From assembly GCF_014050525.1 (NCBI RefSeq), contig NZ_JACGAG010000001.1:1-64000 (forward strand): 64,000 nt of DNA, given 5' to 3'. Both the position numbers and the translations under genes were made by a program. This document shows positions 42,488-52,173 of this stretch, one piece after another (the first letter of the stretch is position 1; every line of letters starts with the position of its first letter). The DNA comes from Clostridium sp. cel8. GTDB taxonomy: Bacteria; Bacillota; Clostridia; Clostridiales; Clostridiaceae. Below the pieces are notes generated by a model that saw only the letters and a program-made list of their open reading frames with translations, ran no database searches and was not told the DNA's origin.

Positions 42488-45109
42488 TTGGCTGATAACT
42501 TTGGTTTAAAGATTGGTATTGAGGGCGAAAGGGAATTTAAGAATGCCCTTAGAGAAATCAATCAAAGCTTTAGGGTCCTTGGTTCTGAAATGAAGCTTGT
42601 GTCCTCTGAGTTTGATAAAAATGATAAGTCGATTCAATCTATTACTGCTAGGAACAATCAACTTAATAAAGAAATAGATGCACAAAAGGAAAAGGTATCT
42701 ACTCTTGAAAAGGCACTAGCCAATGCTGCCACTTCCTTTGGCGAAAATGATAGAAGGACTCTTGCTTGGCAGATACAACTTAATAATGCTAATGCTGAAC
42801 TTAATAATATGGAACGTGAATTAAAAGAATCTCAAGAAGAAGTAAAAAGGCTCAATAGAGAAAAGCTTGATAAACTTGTAGGTGGCTTAAAACAGGCTGG
42901 AGAGATTGCTGGTAAAACCCTAGTTGCAGGACTAAAAGCGGCTGCAGCAGCTATGGCTGCAATAGGTGCAGGTGCTGTAGCTACAGGCAAATGGATAAAG
43001 GACTCTTTGAATGTTTACGCTGACTATGAAGATTCCATGAAACAAGTGCAAGCAACTATGGGACTTACTGGCGTGGAAGGCGAAGAGGCATTTAAAAAAC
43101 TTTCAGAGGCAGCTAAAGAGGCTGGTGCTAGTACAAGATTTTCTGCTTCCGAATCGGCTGATGCCTTAAACTACCTAGCCCTCGCTGGTTATGATGCTGA
43201 ACAGGCCATTGATGCACTTCCAGGAGTTTTAACCCTAGCAGCTGCAGGTGGCATGGATTTAGCCAAAGCATCAGATCTTGTTACTGACTCTATGGCAGCC
43301 TTAGGACTTGAGATTTCAGATATGGATTCCTATATGGACATGATGGCTAGGACTTCTCAAAAGTCTAATACCGATGTTCAGCAACTTGGGGAAGGTATCT
43401 TAGTGGCTGGGGCCACCATGAAAAATGCAGGACAAGAACTTGATACATTAAATGTCATGCTTGGTGTTCTTGCAAACCGTGGTATCAAGGGCTCAGAAGG
43501 TGGAACAAAACTTAGAAATGTTATAATGTCACTTACTTCTCCGACTTCTGCTGCAGCAAAAGAGCTAGATTCTTTAGGGATTAGTGTGACAGACTCATCG
43601 GGTAATATTCGTGAAATGAATGAAATCTTTGAAGACCTAAATGAAAAACTTGGTGGTCTATCCGAATCAGATAAAATGAATGCACTGAGTAACATCTTTA
43701 ACAAACAAGACCTTGCAGCAGTTAACGCACTTTTATCTGGTACTGGCGATGAGATGAATAACCTCTATAACGAACTTGCCAATGCTGAAGGTGCAGCTGT
43801 GCAAATGTCTGAAACCATGGAAAGCGGACTTGCAGGTTCTGTTCGAAGTTTAAAGTCAGCTTATGAAGGGTTACAAATAACAATTGGTGAGCAGTTTTCA
43901 GATATGGCTGGTGAGGTTGTTGGGGATGTGACTTCCCTTGTAAGAGATGTAACAGCAATTTTAAATGATGGTTTTCAGGAAGGTGATATTACCGCCATTG
44001 GCGAGAGAATATCATCTTTTTTAATGGATGGAATTAAAAGAATTAGTGAATACCTCCCTGAAGTTATTGAAATGGTCTCCATCATGCTAACTGAACTTGT
44101 GAATGTATTGGTAGCTTTACTGCCTACTCTCTTACCTCCACTTTTAGAAGGGGCTATTGCACTTCTAACAGGTATTATTGATGCCATAGTAGGCAATATT
44201 GAACCTTTAATTGAAATGGTGGTTTATTTGGTAACTACAGTAGCGGAATTTATTATTGAGAACTTACCTCTACTTATTGAGGCAGCTATACAAATAGTTG
44301 TAGCCCTTGCTCTAGGAATTGCAGATGCCTTGCCAGAATTAATTCCATCAATTGTTGAGGCTATAATTTTAATAGTTGATACCTTATTAAATAATATGGA
44401 TCAGATACTTAACGCAGCTTTGCAAATAATCATGGGACTGGCTAAGGGATTAGTTGATGCTCTGCCAAGATTAATAGAAGCACTACCAAAAATAATTAGT
44501 GGGATAATTAATTTTATTACTAACAATCTGCCTCTTATTATTGATATGGGAATTAAGATTATACTTCAGCTTGCCATTGGATTAATAAAAGCAATACCAC
44601 AGCTTGTAGCAGCAATCCCTCAAATTATAACAGCTATTATTACTGGCATTGGAAAAGCAGCAATTTCAATAGTTCAAGTAGGTAAAAATATAGTAACTGG
44701 TTTATGGAATGGTATCTCCTCAATGGTATCTTGGATTAAGGATAAGATTAGTGGTTTCGTAGGTGGAATTGTAAGTGGTGTTAAAGGAGTTCTTGGTATT
44801 AAATCACCTTCTACTGTCTTTGCAGGTATTGGTGATAATATGGCCATTGGTCTTGGTGAAGGTTTTGATAAGGCCATGAACAAGGTTTCAGATGATATTG
44901 AAGGAGCAATACCTAGGGATTTTGATGTGGATTCGAATGTAAATGTAAATGGAACTGGTGGACTTGCTCCATCCATGAATACTGGACCACTTGTTACAGT
45001 TCAGCAAATGATTGTAAGAAGTGAAGATGATATTAGAAAGGTTTCACAAGAATTATATAATCTAATGCAAACAGGCTCTAGAGCTCAAGGAAGATTTATC
45101 ACAGTATAA
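42488..45109 (+). CDS. Tail tape measure protein
   Basis: An 873-residue tape measure protein that sets tail length. N-terminal coiled coil (NQLNKEIDAQKEKVSTLEKA; residues ~50-140), a central TP901-type domain (YADYEDSMKQVQATMGLTGV and ASTRFSASESADALNYLALA), and a long hydrophobic helical stretch near residues 500-740. It starts at TTG 42,488, seven bases after GGAGG. The short length suggests a rather short siphovirus tail. Confidence 0.93.
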   Translation: MADNFGLKIGIEGEREFKNALREINQSFRVLGSEMKLVSSEFDKNDKSIQSITARNNQLNKEIDAQKEKVSTLEKALANAATSFGENDRRTLAWQIQLNNANAELNNMERELKESQEEVKRLNREKLDKLVGGLKQAGEIAGKTLVAGLKAAAAAMAAIGAGAVATGKWIKDSLNVYADYEDSMKQVQATMGLTGVEGEEAFKKLSEAAKEAGASTRFSASESADALNYLALAGYDAEQAIDALPGVLTLAAAGGMDLAKASDLVTDSMAALGLEISDMDSYMDMMARTSQKSNTDVQQLGEGILVAGATMKNAGQELDTLNVMLGVLANRGIKGSEGGTKLRNVIMSLTSPTSAAAKELDSLGISVTDSSGNIREMNEIFEDLNEKLGGLSESDKMNALSNIFNKQDLAAVNALLSGTGDEMNNLYNELANAEGAAVQMSETMESGLAGSVRSLKSAYEGLQITIGEQFSDMAGEVVGDVTSLVRDVTAILNDGFQEGDITAIGERISSFLMDGIKRISEYLPEVIEMVSIMLTELVNVLVALLPTLLPPLLEGAIALLTGIIDAIVGNIEPLIEMVVYLVTTVAEFIIENLPLLIEAAIQIVVALALGIADALPELIPSIVEAIILIVDTLLNNMDQILNAALQIIMGLAKGLVDALPRLIEALPKIISGIINFITNNLPLIIDMGIKIILQLAIGLIKAIPQLVAAIPQIITAIITGIGKAAISIVQVGKNIVTGLWNGISSMVSWIKDKISGFVGGIVSGVKGVLGIKSPSTVFAGIGDNMAIGLGEGFDKAMNKVSDDIEGAIPRDFDVDSNVNVNGTGGLAPSMNTGPLVTVQQMIVRSEDDIRKVSQELYNLMQTGSRAQGRFITV

Positions 45110-45121
45110 GGAGGTTGATGT

Positions 45122-45895
45122 ATGGGCTTTATGTATAATGGTATTCATTCTAAAAACATGAAAGTAAAAGCGAGACTTACAAGCTGGCAAGCATCTCCTC
45201 CCCTTAGAAATTCCTATGAGATTGTTCCTGGTAAAGTGGGTATTGCTGATTTTGGATGTGACAGCTCTGAAAGGTATATTAAGGTCTCTTGCAATATTTA
45301 TCCTCAAAGAACTTTTGAAAACCTAGTAAAAGTACTAGATGATATATCTGCATGGTTAAATCCTATGGAAGGGCTAAAACAATTAGTTCTAGATGATGTG
45401 CCTGATAGATTCTTTTTAGCAAGATTAAATACGGAAATAGATTGTGAAAGAATATTAAGTAGTGCAGGCTCCTTTGAACTAACATTTATTTGCCCAGACC
45501 CTAATGGCTATGCAATAACAGATGAGCAATTTGCTCTTTCTACAACAGGCTCTCATGAATTAGTGCGAAATATAGGAAATATTAATTCTTACCCTATTTA
45601 TCAGCTAAAAGGAAATATTGATAGTTCATCATCGTCTTTTGTGACAATCACTACAAATGGTGAAGAATTAAAGCTTATAGGAAGACTAGCTTCAAATGAA
45701 ATTTTAGTCATAGATAGTTTATTGCTGACTGCAAAAGTTACTGATTTAAACGGCAATACACTAAGAAATGGATTGCCTATTTTAGATGAACTTAATTTCC
45801 CTATTCTAAATAAAGGAAGTAATGAAATTATAATAAACACCAATAATGCAACTTTTTCAGAATTAAACATTTTAGCAAATAGCTGTTGGAGGTGA
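45122..45895 (+). CDS. Distal tail protein (Dit)
   Basis: A 257-residue distal tail protein (starts MGFMYNGIHSKNMKVKARLT), followed by the hub domain (SCNIYPQRTFENLVKVLDDI) and a C-terminal galectin-like part. It forms the ring at the tail tip. ATG follows AAGGAGG; its stop overlaps the start region of the next gene. Confidence 0.88.
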   Translation: MGFMYNGIHSKNMKVKARLTSWQASPPLRNSYEIVPGKVGIADFGCDSSERYIKVSCNIYPQRTFENLVKVLDDISAWLNPMEGLKQLVLDDVPDRFFLARLNTEIDCERILSSAGSFELTFICPDPNGYAITDEQFALSTTGSHELVRNIGNINSYPIYQLKGNIDSSSSSFVTITTNGEELKLIGRLASNEILVIDSLLLTAKVTDLNGNTLRNGLPILDELNFPILNKGSNEIIINTNNATFSELNILANSCWR

Positions 45896-45900
45896 TGACT

Positions 45901-48423
45901 TTGGCTATAAAATCAGTATTGACTTCACAAGTAGACTTTACAGGAGAATTTCCTGTTAGTAATAAAACTGTGGCTCTTTGGAGATTCAACGAAACTGCAC
46001 CAGATAGTAATAATATGATTGCAGATGCCTCTGGATTTAACAGAGACTTTTATGTGTCAGCTTGGTCAGGAACATCTGCATCTTTTCCTGCAAGTAGACT
46101 AGGCAGGTTTTTTAGGCAAAACATCATTAATCCAACAAGTGAAAAAACTCATTTAATAGCTACCAATGATGGTGGCTTTTTTACTGATTTAGGAGAAAAA
46201 ATAGTTGTAGGTGGTTGGATAAACCCTACCACTTATTCCATTGGTCAGACCTTTATCCCCATTTTTAATACTAGACAGGGTCCTGGTCAGCCAATCTTTT
46301 ATGTATCTTTATATCAAGGGCGACCACGATTGATGCTATATAATGCTTCGGGAACACTGATTTATGATCAATCAGAAACACCTCCCATCACTCTAAAGAA
46401 CAACGGTTGGTACTTCTTTGCTTCCATTATCGAAGTAAATAATAAACAAGTACAAAACTTACTTTGTGATCGTAGTGATGGGGCTGTTTGGCAATCTCCA
46501 ATTAGGAGCTTTACTGGTGAATTAAATAAATCTTGCACCGCAGATATTGTAATGGGGATGCATGCAAATACTTATTATTACGCTGGTGGTTTTGATGATT
46601 GGTTTTATGAAAAAGATTCTGACTTAAATATGGATGATCTTATTTTTTATTTTAAATCTTCACTGCTTGCTAATGGTGGAGATAGTTCCTCAGATGTAGA
46701 TGCTATCAAAGAACCAGGAGCTGTTTTATTAAAAGAAACTGATGGCTCTTATCCTTCAAGTGGAAATTTATATACAACAGCGGCTCTTTGTAATCTTTCT
46801 GGAACTGGCAGGGTTTCTGTAACAAGTGAATATACTGCAGGAATAACTTCTATAAGTTTAGTTGAAACTTCTACTTCAGATGATTTGGATAGCTGGACTG
46901 CATGGCAGACCATTGGTTCAAGTGGTGAGTTGCAATCACCAAATAAAGCTTATATTCGTTACAGGATCACATTAACAACACAGGATTCAAGTAAGACTCC
47001 TAAACTTTTAGAAATACAGCTTCATGATATCCCAAGACCACCTTATGAAAAATTAGGTTTTGCAAGGCCAGTAGTATTAAATTCTGATGGAGCATGGGAA
47101 TCGGTACTTGATAATGCTTTTGATATTTTAGTTACAAGTGAAGTAAACGGTGCTGATATTTTAGAATTTAAACTTCCCTTCCATGACCCTAAAAGGGAAA
47201 CATTAGATAATGAAAAGCAAGTTCAAATTGTAAATGATGTCTATCGTATAAGGACTATAAAAGATGAAAAGAGTTCTGATGGCAAAGTAGTAACTATCGT
47301 TTATGCAGAAGCTGCCTTTTATGATTTATCATTTAGTACAGAAAAAGAAGCAAGAGACTTTATTGCTGAAACTCCTGATGCTCCTATGAATTATGCCTTA
47401 CTTGGAACAGGTTGGTCAGTAGGAAATGTCACGGTAACTACAAAGAGAACTTGGCAATCTACAGAAAAGAATGCTTTATCTATCCTTAGGGCTACTCAAA
47501 ATATTCATGGTGGTGATTTAATTTTTGATAGTGCTAATCGCCTCGTCCACCTTTTGACCTTTGGTGGGACTGATAGCGGAGCACTATTTTCATATAAAAA
47601 GAATATGAAAAGTATAGAGCGAGTCGTAGATACAAGAAGCCTTATTACTAGGCTTTATGTGTATGGGAAAGATGGGATGACCTTTGCATCAATCAATGGA
47701 AATAAGGAGTATGTAGAAGATTTTTCTTATTCATCTGAAGTAAGGGTAGGAACTCTGGATGCCTCCTCCTTTACTAACCCCTATCAGATGCTTGAGTTTG
47801 CCAATATGCGTCTAGGTCAGTATGCTAAGCCTAGAATTTCCTATGTCCTATCAGCTATGGACTTATCCGTTCTAACTGGTTATGAGCATGAGGCTTGGAA
47901 TTTAGGAGATATTGTAACAGTTCATGATAAGGAATTAAATCTCTATGTAAAGACTAGGGTTATTCGTAGGCAATATAATCTACAAGAGCCATGGAAAACA
48001 ATACTGGAGCTATCCACAAAGCTTAGGGAACTTGGTGATTCCTCAGCCCAGTGGGATAAGGCAGCTGATGTTTTATCTTCTACTGATGTACTTGATAGGC
48101 AAGAAGTCAAAGACCTAGTACCCTTTAACCATTTAAGAAATTCAAGAGCAGATGATGGTATGAGTTACTGGCTTAATTCAGGCTTTACTGTTGATCCTAA
48201 TAATGGAGTGTCGGGAGATGCTTCATTTATGGCTGAGGGAGTTCTAGGTATGACAAAGAGTTTATCTCAGACTGTTTATCCTGCAAATAGAAGAAGTTAT
48301 ACAATATCTGCTCAAGTAGCATCAGAGAATCTTCAAAAAGGTACGAATGGTCAAGTAGGAATTGAAGTCCTTATTGAATATGAAGATGGAACAACTGAAA
48401 CTAGACTTATTGAACTATTTTAG
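45901..48423 (+). CDS. Tail-tip/tail endopeptidase-type protein with LamG-like N-terminus
   Basis: An 840-residue structural protein. An N-terminal concanavalin/LamG-like region (VALWRFNETAPDSNNMIADA, AGGFDDWFYEKDSDLNMDDL) is followed by a tail-tip domain (EVNGADILEFKLPFHDPKRE; Gp37/PblB-like). TTG at 45,901 was chosen because GGAGGTG precedes it by seven bases. The frame stops at 48,421 in the middle of what looks like a jelly-roll carbohydrate-binding domain, whose rest is in the next small frame. Confidence 0.83.
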   Translation: MAIKSVLTSQVDFTGEFPVSNKTVALWRFNETAPDSNNMIADASGFNRDFYVSAWSGTSASFPASRLGRFFRQNIINPTSEKTHLIATNDGGFFTDLGEKIVVGGWINPTTYSIGQTFIPIFNTRQGPGQPIFYVSLYQGRPRLMLYNASGTLIYDQSETPPITLKNNGWYFFASIIEVNNKQVQNLLCDRSDGAVWQSPIRSFTGELNKSCTADIVMGMHANTYYYAGGFDDWFYEKDSDLNMDDLIFYFKSSLLANGGDSSSDVDAIKEPGAVLLKETDGSYPSSGNLYTTAALCNLSGTGRVSVTSEYTAGITSISLVETSTSDDLDSWTAWQTIGSSGELQSPNKAYIRYRITLTTQDSSKTPKLLEIQLHDIPRPPYEKLGFARPVVLNSDGAWESVLDNAFDILVTSEVNGADILEFKLPFHDPKRETLDNEKQVQIVNDVYRIRTIKDEKSSDGKVVTIVYAEAAFYDLSFSTEKEARDFIAETPDAPMNYALLGTGWSVGNVTVTTKRTWQSTEKNALSILRATQNIHGGDLIFDSANRLVHLLTFGGTDSGALFSYKKNMKSIERVVDTRSLITRLYVYGKDGMTFASINGNKEYVEDFSYSSEVRVGTLDASSFTNPYQMLEFANMRLGQYAKPRISYVLSAMDLSVLTGYEHEAWNLGDIVTVHDKELNLYVKTRVIRRQYNLQEPWKTILELSTKLRELGDSSAQWDKAADVLSSTDVLDRQEVKDLVPFNHLRNSRADDGMSYWLNSGFTVDPNNGVSGDASFMAEGVLGMTKSLSQTVYPANRRSYTISAQVASENLQKGTNGQVGIEVLIEYEDGTTETRLIELF

Positions 48424-48437
48424 GAAGGAGCATTGTA

Positions 48438-48626
48438 ATGGTGTTTTTTAATCAGACAGCCCATAATATTTCATCTAGTAAAAGAATTAAATCTCTGACT
48501 ATCCGATTATTTGTTTCTGATTGTACTGGGGCTGTTTATTTTACAGATTTGTTTTTACAAGGCGGCTCCATTGCTACTGGTTGGGCTGGTCATGTTTCAG
48601 AAATCAAATGGACACTTGACGGGTAG
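48438..48626 (+). CDS. Small tail-associated frame, perhaps the split end of the preceding gene
   Basis: A 62-residue frame (SSSKRIKSLTIRLFVSDCTG, AVYFTDLFLQGGSIATGW) with AAGGAG nine bases ahead of ATG. Its content completes the beta-sandwich domain left unfinished upstream, and shortening two nearby T-runs by one base each would fuse both frames. Either independently translated or a remnant of a frameshifted gene. The next gene repeats the same motif. Confidence 0.6.
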   Translation: MVFFNQTAHNISSSKRIKSLTIRLFVSDCTGAVYFTDLFLQGGSIATGWAGHVSEIKWTLDG

Positions 48627-48634
48627 GTGAAGAA

Positions 48635-49216
48635 ATGGCAGCTATTTTTACAAGGTTTTCTGAGACTATTAATTTAAAAGAAAATAAAAAGATATTTAGT
48701 ATAGCTGTAAAACCCTTTATTACTGATTGCACAGGAAAGGTATACTTTACAGATATTCAAATCCAAGAAGGTGATAAATTAACAGGCTATACTCCTAATA
48801 CAGAAACAATGCTTAAAAAATATCGTGTGGATGGCACCATTGTTCCTGTTAGATTTTATAACGGTATTGTGAGAAGTAAAGAAACACTTGTCCTTTTTAA
48901 TTTAGGCAGTACATCAGCAGGTCTTGATTGTCATATATACCCTATTCAAAACATGGCTAGTGGTAGTATTGAATTATCTCAAAGTGCTGGTGCTCACAGA
49001 TTAAATCTTAAATCCTCTGTGAATAAAGATGATGAGATTTCAATAAAAGCATCAACACGAGAGTGTCTTAAAAATGGTAGCCCTACTGAGAAAGAGGGCT
49101 TTTTTCAATATACAGCAGCAGGTGATAGTAAGCATATAGTAACGCTTGAGGATGGTAAATCTGCAAGGGTTTTATTTGAGTTTCAAGAAATGCAAGAAGG
49201 AAGTGAACGCCTATGA
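48635..49216 (+). CDS. Tail protein, baseplate-like
   Basis: A 193-residue protein beginning with the same domain motif as the preceding frame (KKIFSIAVKPFITDCTGKVY followed by FTDIQIQEGDKLTGYTPN), then a beta-rich C-terminal part (RVDGTIVPVRFYNGIVRSKE). It probably belongs to the tail tip or fibre attachment. It overlaps the next gene by four bases. Confidence 0.7.
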   Translation: MAAIFTRFSETINLKENKKIFSIAVKPFITDCTGKVYFTDIQIQEGDKLTGYTPNTETMLKKYRVDGTIVPVRFYNGIVRSKETLVLFNLGSTSAGLDCHIYPIQNMASGSIELSQSAGAHRLNLKSSVNKDDEISIKASTRECLKNGSPTEKEGFFQYTAAGDSKHIVTLEDGKSARVLFEFQEMQEGSERL

Positions 49217-51681
49217 ATTTTCTTCAAGGTAAAAAGTGTATGGTATGGTCTTTCATGGGCAATGCCCGTATGTATGAGGCACTAAGAGAATATGGTGACC
49301 GTTTAGATACAGTAGGCATTTTCACTTTTGAAGTAGATATTACAGGAACAATAACTGAAACAGGAACAAGTATTTCAAGTATGCTACCTTATATTAATAG
49401 ATGGCCACATATTAAATGGCTCTTAACTATTATGAATCACGGTACAGCATCAATTTTTACAGCCCTTAGAAATAATACTAATGGAGCAAAAGACAAGTTT
49501 TTAACTGAGATTATCCGTATTATGAATAAATACCCTTGGTGTGACGGAGTTGATATTGATTTAGAACGTGGCGGCGGATATGAAAATAAAGATGCTGCCA
49601 ATATTCTATTTCGAGATATTTATAATACTGTTAAAGCTTATAATTCATCAAAACTAGTTAATATTTGCTTACCAGGAATGACAAGTGTTCAAGGTTCTGT
49701 TGGTGGCGAGAACTGGTGTGTTTATGGGGACTTAGATCCATATTGTGATACCGCAGCTATCATGAGTTATGGTATGGCATGGGCAGGTTCTGCTCCTGGA
49801 CCAGTATCTCCTAGGGACTGGCTAGAAGGCATATATAATTATGCATCTAGGGTTATGACACCAGAAAAGATATTTTTAGGACTACCCGCATATGGTTGGA
49901 ACTGGCGAATTCATGATTCACCTGCAAATCTAGGTAATGTTTATCGTGGAGTTTCTAATACCTATTATGCGGCACAGCTTTGGATGACTGGAGGATATAA
50001 TTTTACAGACGATGGTCCACCACAGCCCATGATTCCAATTATCGCTTATTGGGATGATTATGATAAAGTGCCATGGGCTTTACCCCATGTATACGATTAT
50101 ATGGAAGGGCCAGATGCAACAAGTAGAACATATCCCCTCCTTGGAGAAAGTTATAACCGACGTAGATATTTAACTGCTTATAGTAAAGAGCAAGAAGTAG
50201 AATTTGGTACGGTCTATATTGACCGTGATGGGGCAAACCCTGATACCTATTCAGAAGGAGTCATTCTATCCTCTAGCTCAGCAACCCTTGGTGAAGATGG
50301 TGAGGCTGAATATGAATTTAATATTGCTAACTCTGGAACATATGATGTGGCTGTTCGCATCTTATTTCCCTTTTGGGATAAGAATAGCATCAATATATCC
50401 CTTAATGGAGTAAGTAAAAATTTTACTGAAAATAGATTATGGTGGCCATATTGGCGTTCTACCTGTTGGCTCTCTTTATCATCTAGTGTCTTTCTTTCAG
50501 CTGGTACGCATACTGTGAGCATAACTACTGGAGTTCCTGGGGTACTATTTTATGGATTTCGTGTCTGCTCTAATTTTAAAGAACAGCCCTTCGCTGGTGA
50601 GGCTGAGTTTACCTTATCACCTAGAAAGTTTAAGGACGTTAATGGTGTAATGGCTGAGCCAGATAGAGGGTTTAGATTAACAACAGAAGTTCTTCGAAGA
50701 AAACCAGATTCAGCACTTGTTTGGTATGAAGATTTTAGAGATCCTAATCCACTCCTTCCTAGCTATTGGAAAACATTAAGTGGTGAGTGGAATGTATGGA
50801 AAAACCCTAATGATACTTCAAACAGGCCATATTCTCAGCTTGACGGTTATGGACAACTTGCATGGAATTACACTAACTTCTCTGATATCCACCTAAGAGC
50901 TAGAATCGCTTTTACTGAAGAATCTAGTGGCAGGGCAGGGATTTTTTGTGGTGATGTTTTCTGTTGCTTAAATTATAACACCCAGCGAATCGAACTGTAT
51001 AAAGGATCATCCCTACTTGGTAGTTATAATACTGAAATATCTAAAACTCCATCATCAGAACTTCGCTCTAACCCAAGGATGTATACCATTGAAATGAGGA
51101 TACGAGGTAATAGAGTAAGAGTTTATTCAGGAGCAAGTAATATCCTCCGTTTCACAGCAAATCTTAGTGGTTTTACTGGAGGTTATGCTGGAGTTCGCTC
51201 TGATGGTCGAATTCTTTCTGAACTATTAAGAATGGGCGATTCATGGACTTATGAGCCATATGAAAGATTTGATGTCGTCTTTCCAGATGGGAGTAAAAGT
51301 GAGTATGGAAGACTTAATAGAACTGGTGTAACTTGGGATAATGAGTTTCAAGTTTTTACTGTTAATAGTGATGTAGAAGAATCTGCAACGAGAAGTGAAG
51401 ACATTTCTATGGACTACGACTTCTTCCATTCAGAACTTTTACCTCTTAGCTGTGGAAATGATTATACCGTCAAGATTATTCCAAAGGATATCAATATTTG
51501 GTTATCAAGACTTTTCCTTGGTGATGCTGATGGCTTTTCTATTCTCTATTATCAAGATGTAGATAGTCTTGTTCACTGGTCAAACGAAGCTGCTTATAGG
51601 TGGAAGCTTAGAGGAATTGCCATCTGGTCTTTAGGTCAAGAAGATATGAGGATTTGGGAGGCACTCCCTAAACAAATATAA
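49213..51681 (+). CDS. Tail fibre with glycoside hydrolase family 18 domain
   Basis: An 822-residue protein whose first ~320 residues fit a GH18 barrel: the catalytic D-x-x-D-x-D/L-E pattern is in CDGVDIDLERGGG, with SYGMAWAG and LGLPAYGWNWR as later barrel motifs. The remainder contains two beta-sandwich modules (residues ~370-480 and ~490-700) likely to bind sugars. GH18 enzymes cleave chitin-like or peptidoglycan N-acetylglucosamine linkages, so this may open the cell wall during adsorption. Confidence 0.85.
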   Translation: MNFLQGKKCMVWSFMGNARMYEALREYGDRLDTVGIFTFEVDITGTITETGTSISSMLPYINRWPHIKWLLTIMNHGTASIFTALRNNTNGAKDKFLTEIIRIMNKYPWCDGVDIDLERGGGYENKDAANILFRDIYNTVKAYNSSKLVNICLPGMTSVQGSVGGENWCVYGDLDPYCDTAAIMSYGMAWAGSAPGPVSPRDWLEGIYNYASRVMTPEKIFLGLPAYGWNWRIHDSPANLGNVYRGVSNTYYAAQLWMTGGYNFTDDGPPQPMIPIIAYWDDYDKVPWALPHVYDYMEGPDATSRTYPLLGESYNRRRYLTAYSKEQEVEFGTVYIDRDGANPDTYSEGVILSSSSATLGEDGEAEYEFNIANSGTYDVAVRILFPFWDKNSINISLNGVSKNFTENRLWWPYWRSTCWLSLSSSVFLSAGTHTVSITTGVPGVLFYGFRVCSNFKEQPFAGEAEFTLSPRKFKDVNGVMAEPDRGFRLTTEVLRRKPDSALVWYEDFRDPNPLLPSYWKTLSGEWNVWKNPNDTSNRPYSQLDGYGQLAWNYTNFSDIHLRARIAFTEESSGRAGIFCGDVFCCLNYNTQRIELYKGSSLLGSYNTEISKTPSSELRSNPRMYTIEMRIRGNRVRVYSGASNILRFTANLSGFTGGYAGVRSDGRILSELLRMGDSWTYEPYERFDVVFPDGSKSEYGRLNRTGVTWDNEFQVFTVNSDVEESATRSEDISMDYDFFHSELLPLSCGNDYTVKIIPKDINIWLSRLFLGDADGFSILYYQDVDSLVHWSNEAAYRWKLRGIAIWSLGQEDMRIWEALPKQI

Positions 51682-51699
51682 CAATAAATATCTATTTAG

Positions 51700-51731
51700 G
51701 AGTATTTGCAAGGTCTGCAGATGCTCTTTTT
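51700..51731 (+). terminator. Terminator before the lysis genes
   Basis: GAGTATTTGCA (51,700-51,710) pairs with TGCAGATGCTC (51,716-51,726; two G-T pairs), followed by TTTTTTT, then ATGTGCAAAATTATTTTTAGGAGG before the holin gene, similar in layout to the CATGCCCA terminators. Confidence 0.7.
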
Positions 51732-51765
51732 TTATGTGCAAAATTATTTTTAGGAGGTCGTATGT

Positions 51766-52173
51766 ATGAAGGAAATTTGGAACTGGGTACAAGTTGCTCT
51801 CACAGCCCTCGGTGGCTTTTTAGGCTGGTTTCTCGGAGGTTTTGATGGGTTTTTATATGCTTTAGTTGCTTTGATGGTGGCTGATTATATCACTGGGGTT
51901 ATGTGTGCCATTGTAGATAAAACTCTATCCAGCGAAGTTGGATTTAGAGGGATATTTAAGAAGGTGCTCATCTTTGTTTTAGTTGGGATTGGCCATATCA
52001 TCGATACAAACCTTATCGGGGACGGAAATGTGCTTAGGACTGCTATTATCTTTTTCTACTGCTCTAATGAGGGAGTTTCCATGCTTGAAAATGCGTCAAG
52101 ACTTGGACTTCCAATACCAGAGAAATTAAAAGATGTCTTAGCTCAGCTACACAATAAAGGGGGAAAAAATTAA
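51766..52173 (+). CDS. Phage holin (holin family 4)
   Basis: A 135-residue membrane protein with about three hydrophobic segments (ALTALGGFLGWFLGGFDGFL, YALVALMVADYITGVMCAIV, FKKVLIFVLVGIGHII). The motif VADYITGVMCAIVDKTLSS is typical of the phage_holin_4/TcdE-like family. It makes membrane lesions so that the amidase reaches the wall. It touches the amidase start. Confidence 0.92.
   Translation: MKEIWNWVQVALTALGGFLGWFLGGFDGFLYALVALMVADYITGVMCAIVDKTLSSEVGFRGIFKKVLIFVLVGIGHIIDTNLIGDGNVLRTAIIFFYCSNEGVSMLENASRLGLPIPEKLKDVLAQLHNKGGKN

Noticed and set aside
43378-44976. Several minus-strand frames inside the tape measure gene
   Set aside because: They mirror the codon pattern of the plus-strand gene, lack ribosome-binding sites and resemble no family.
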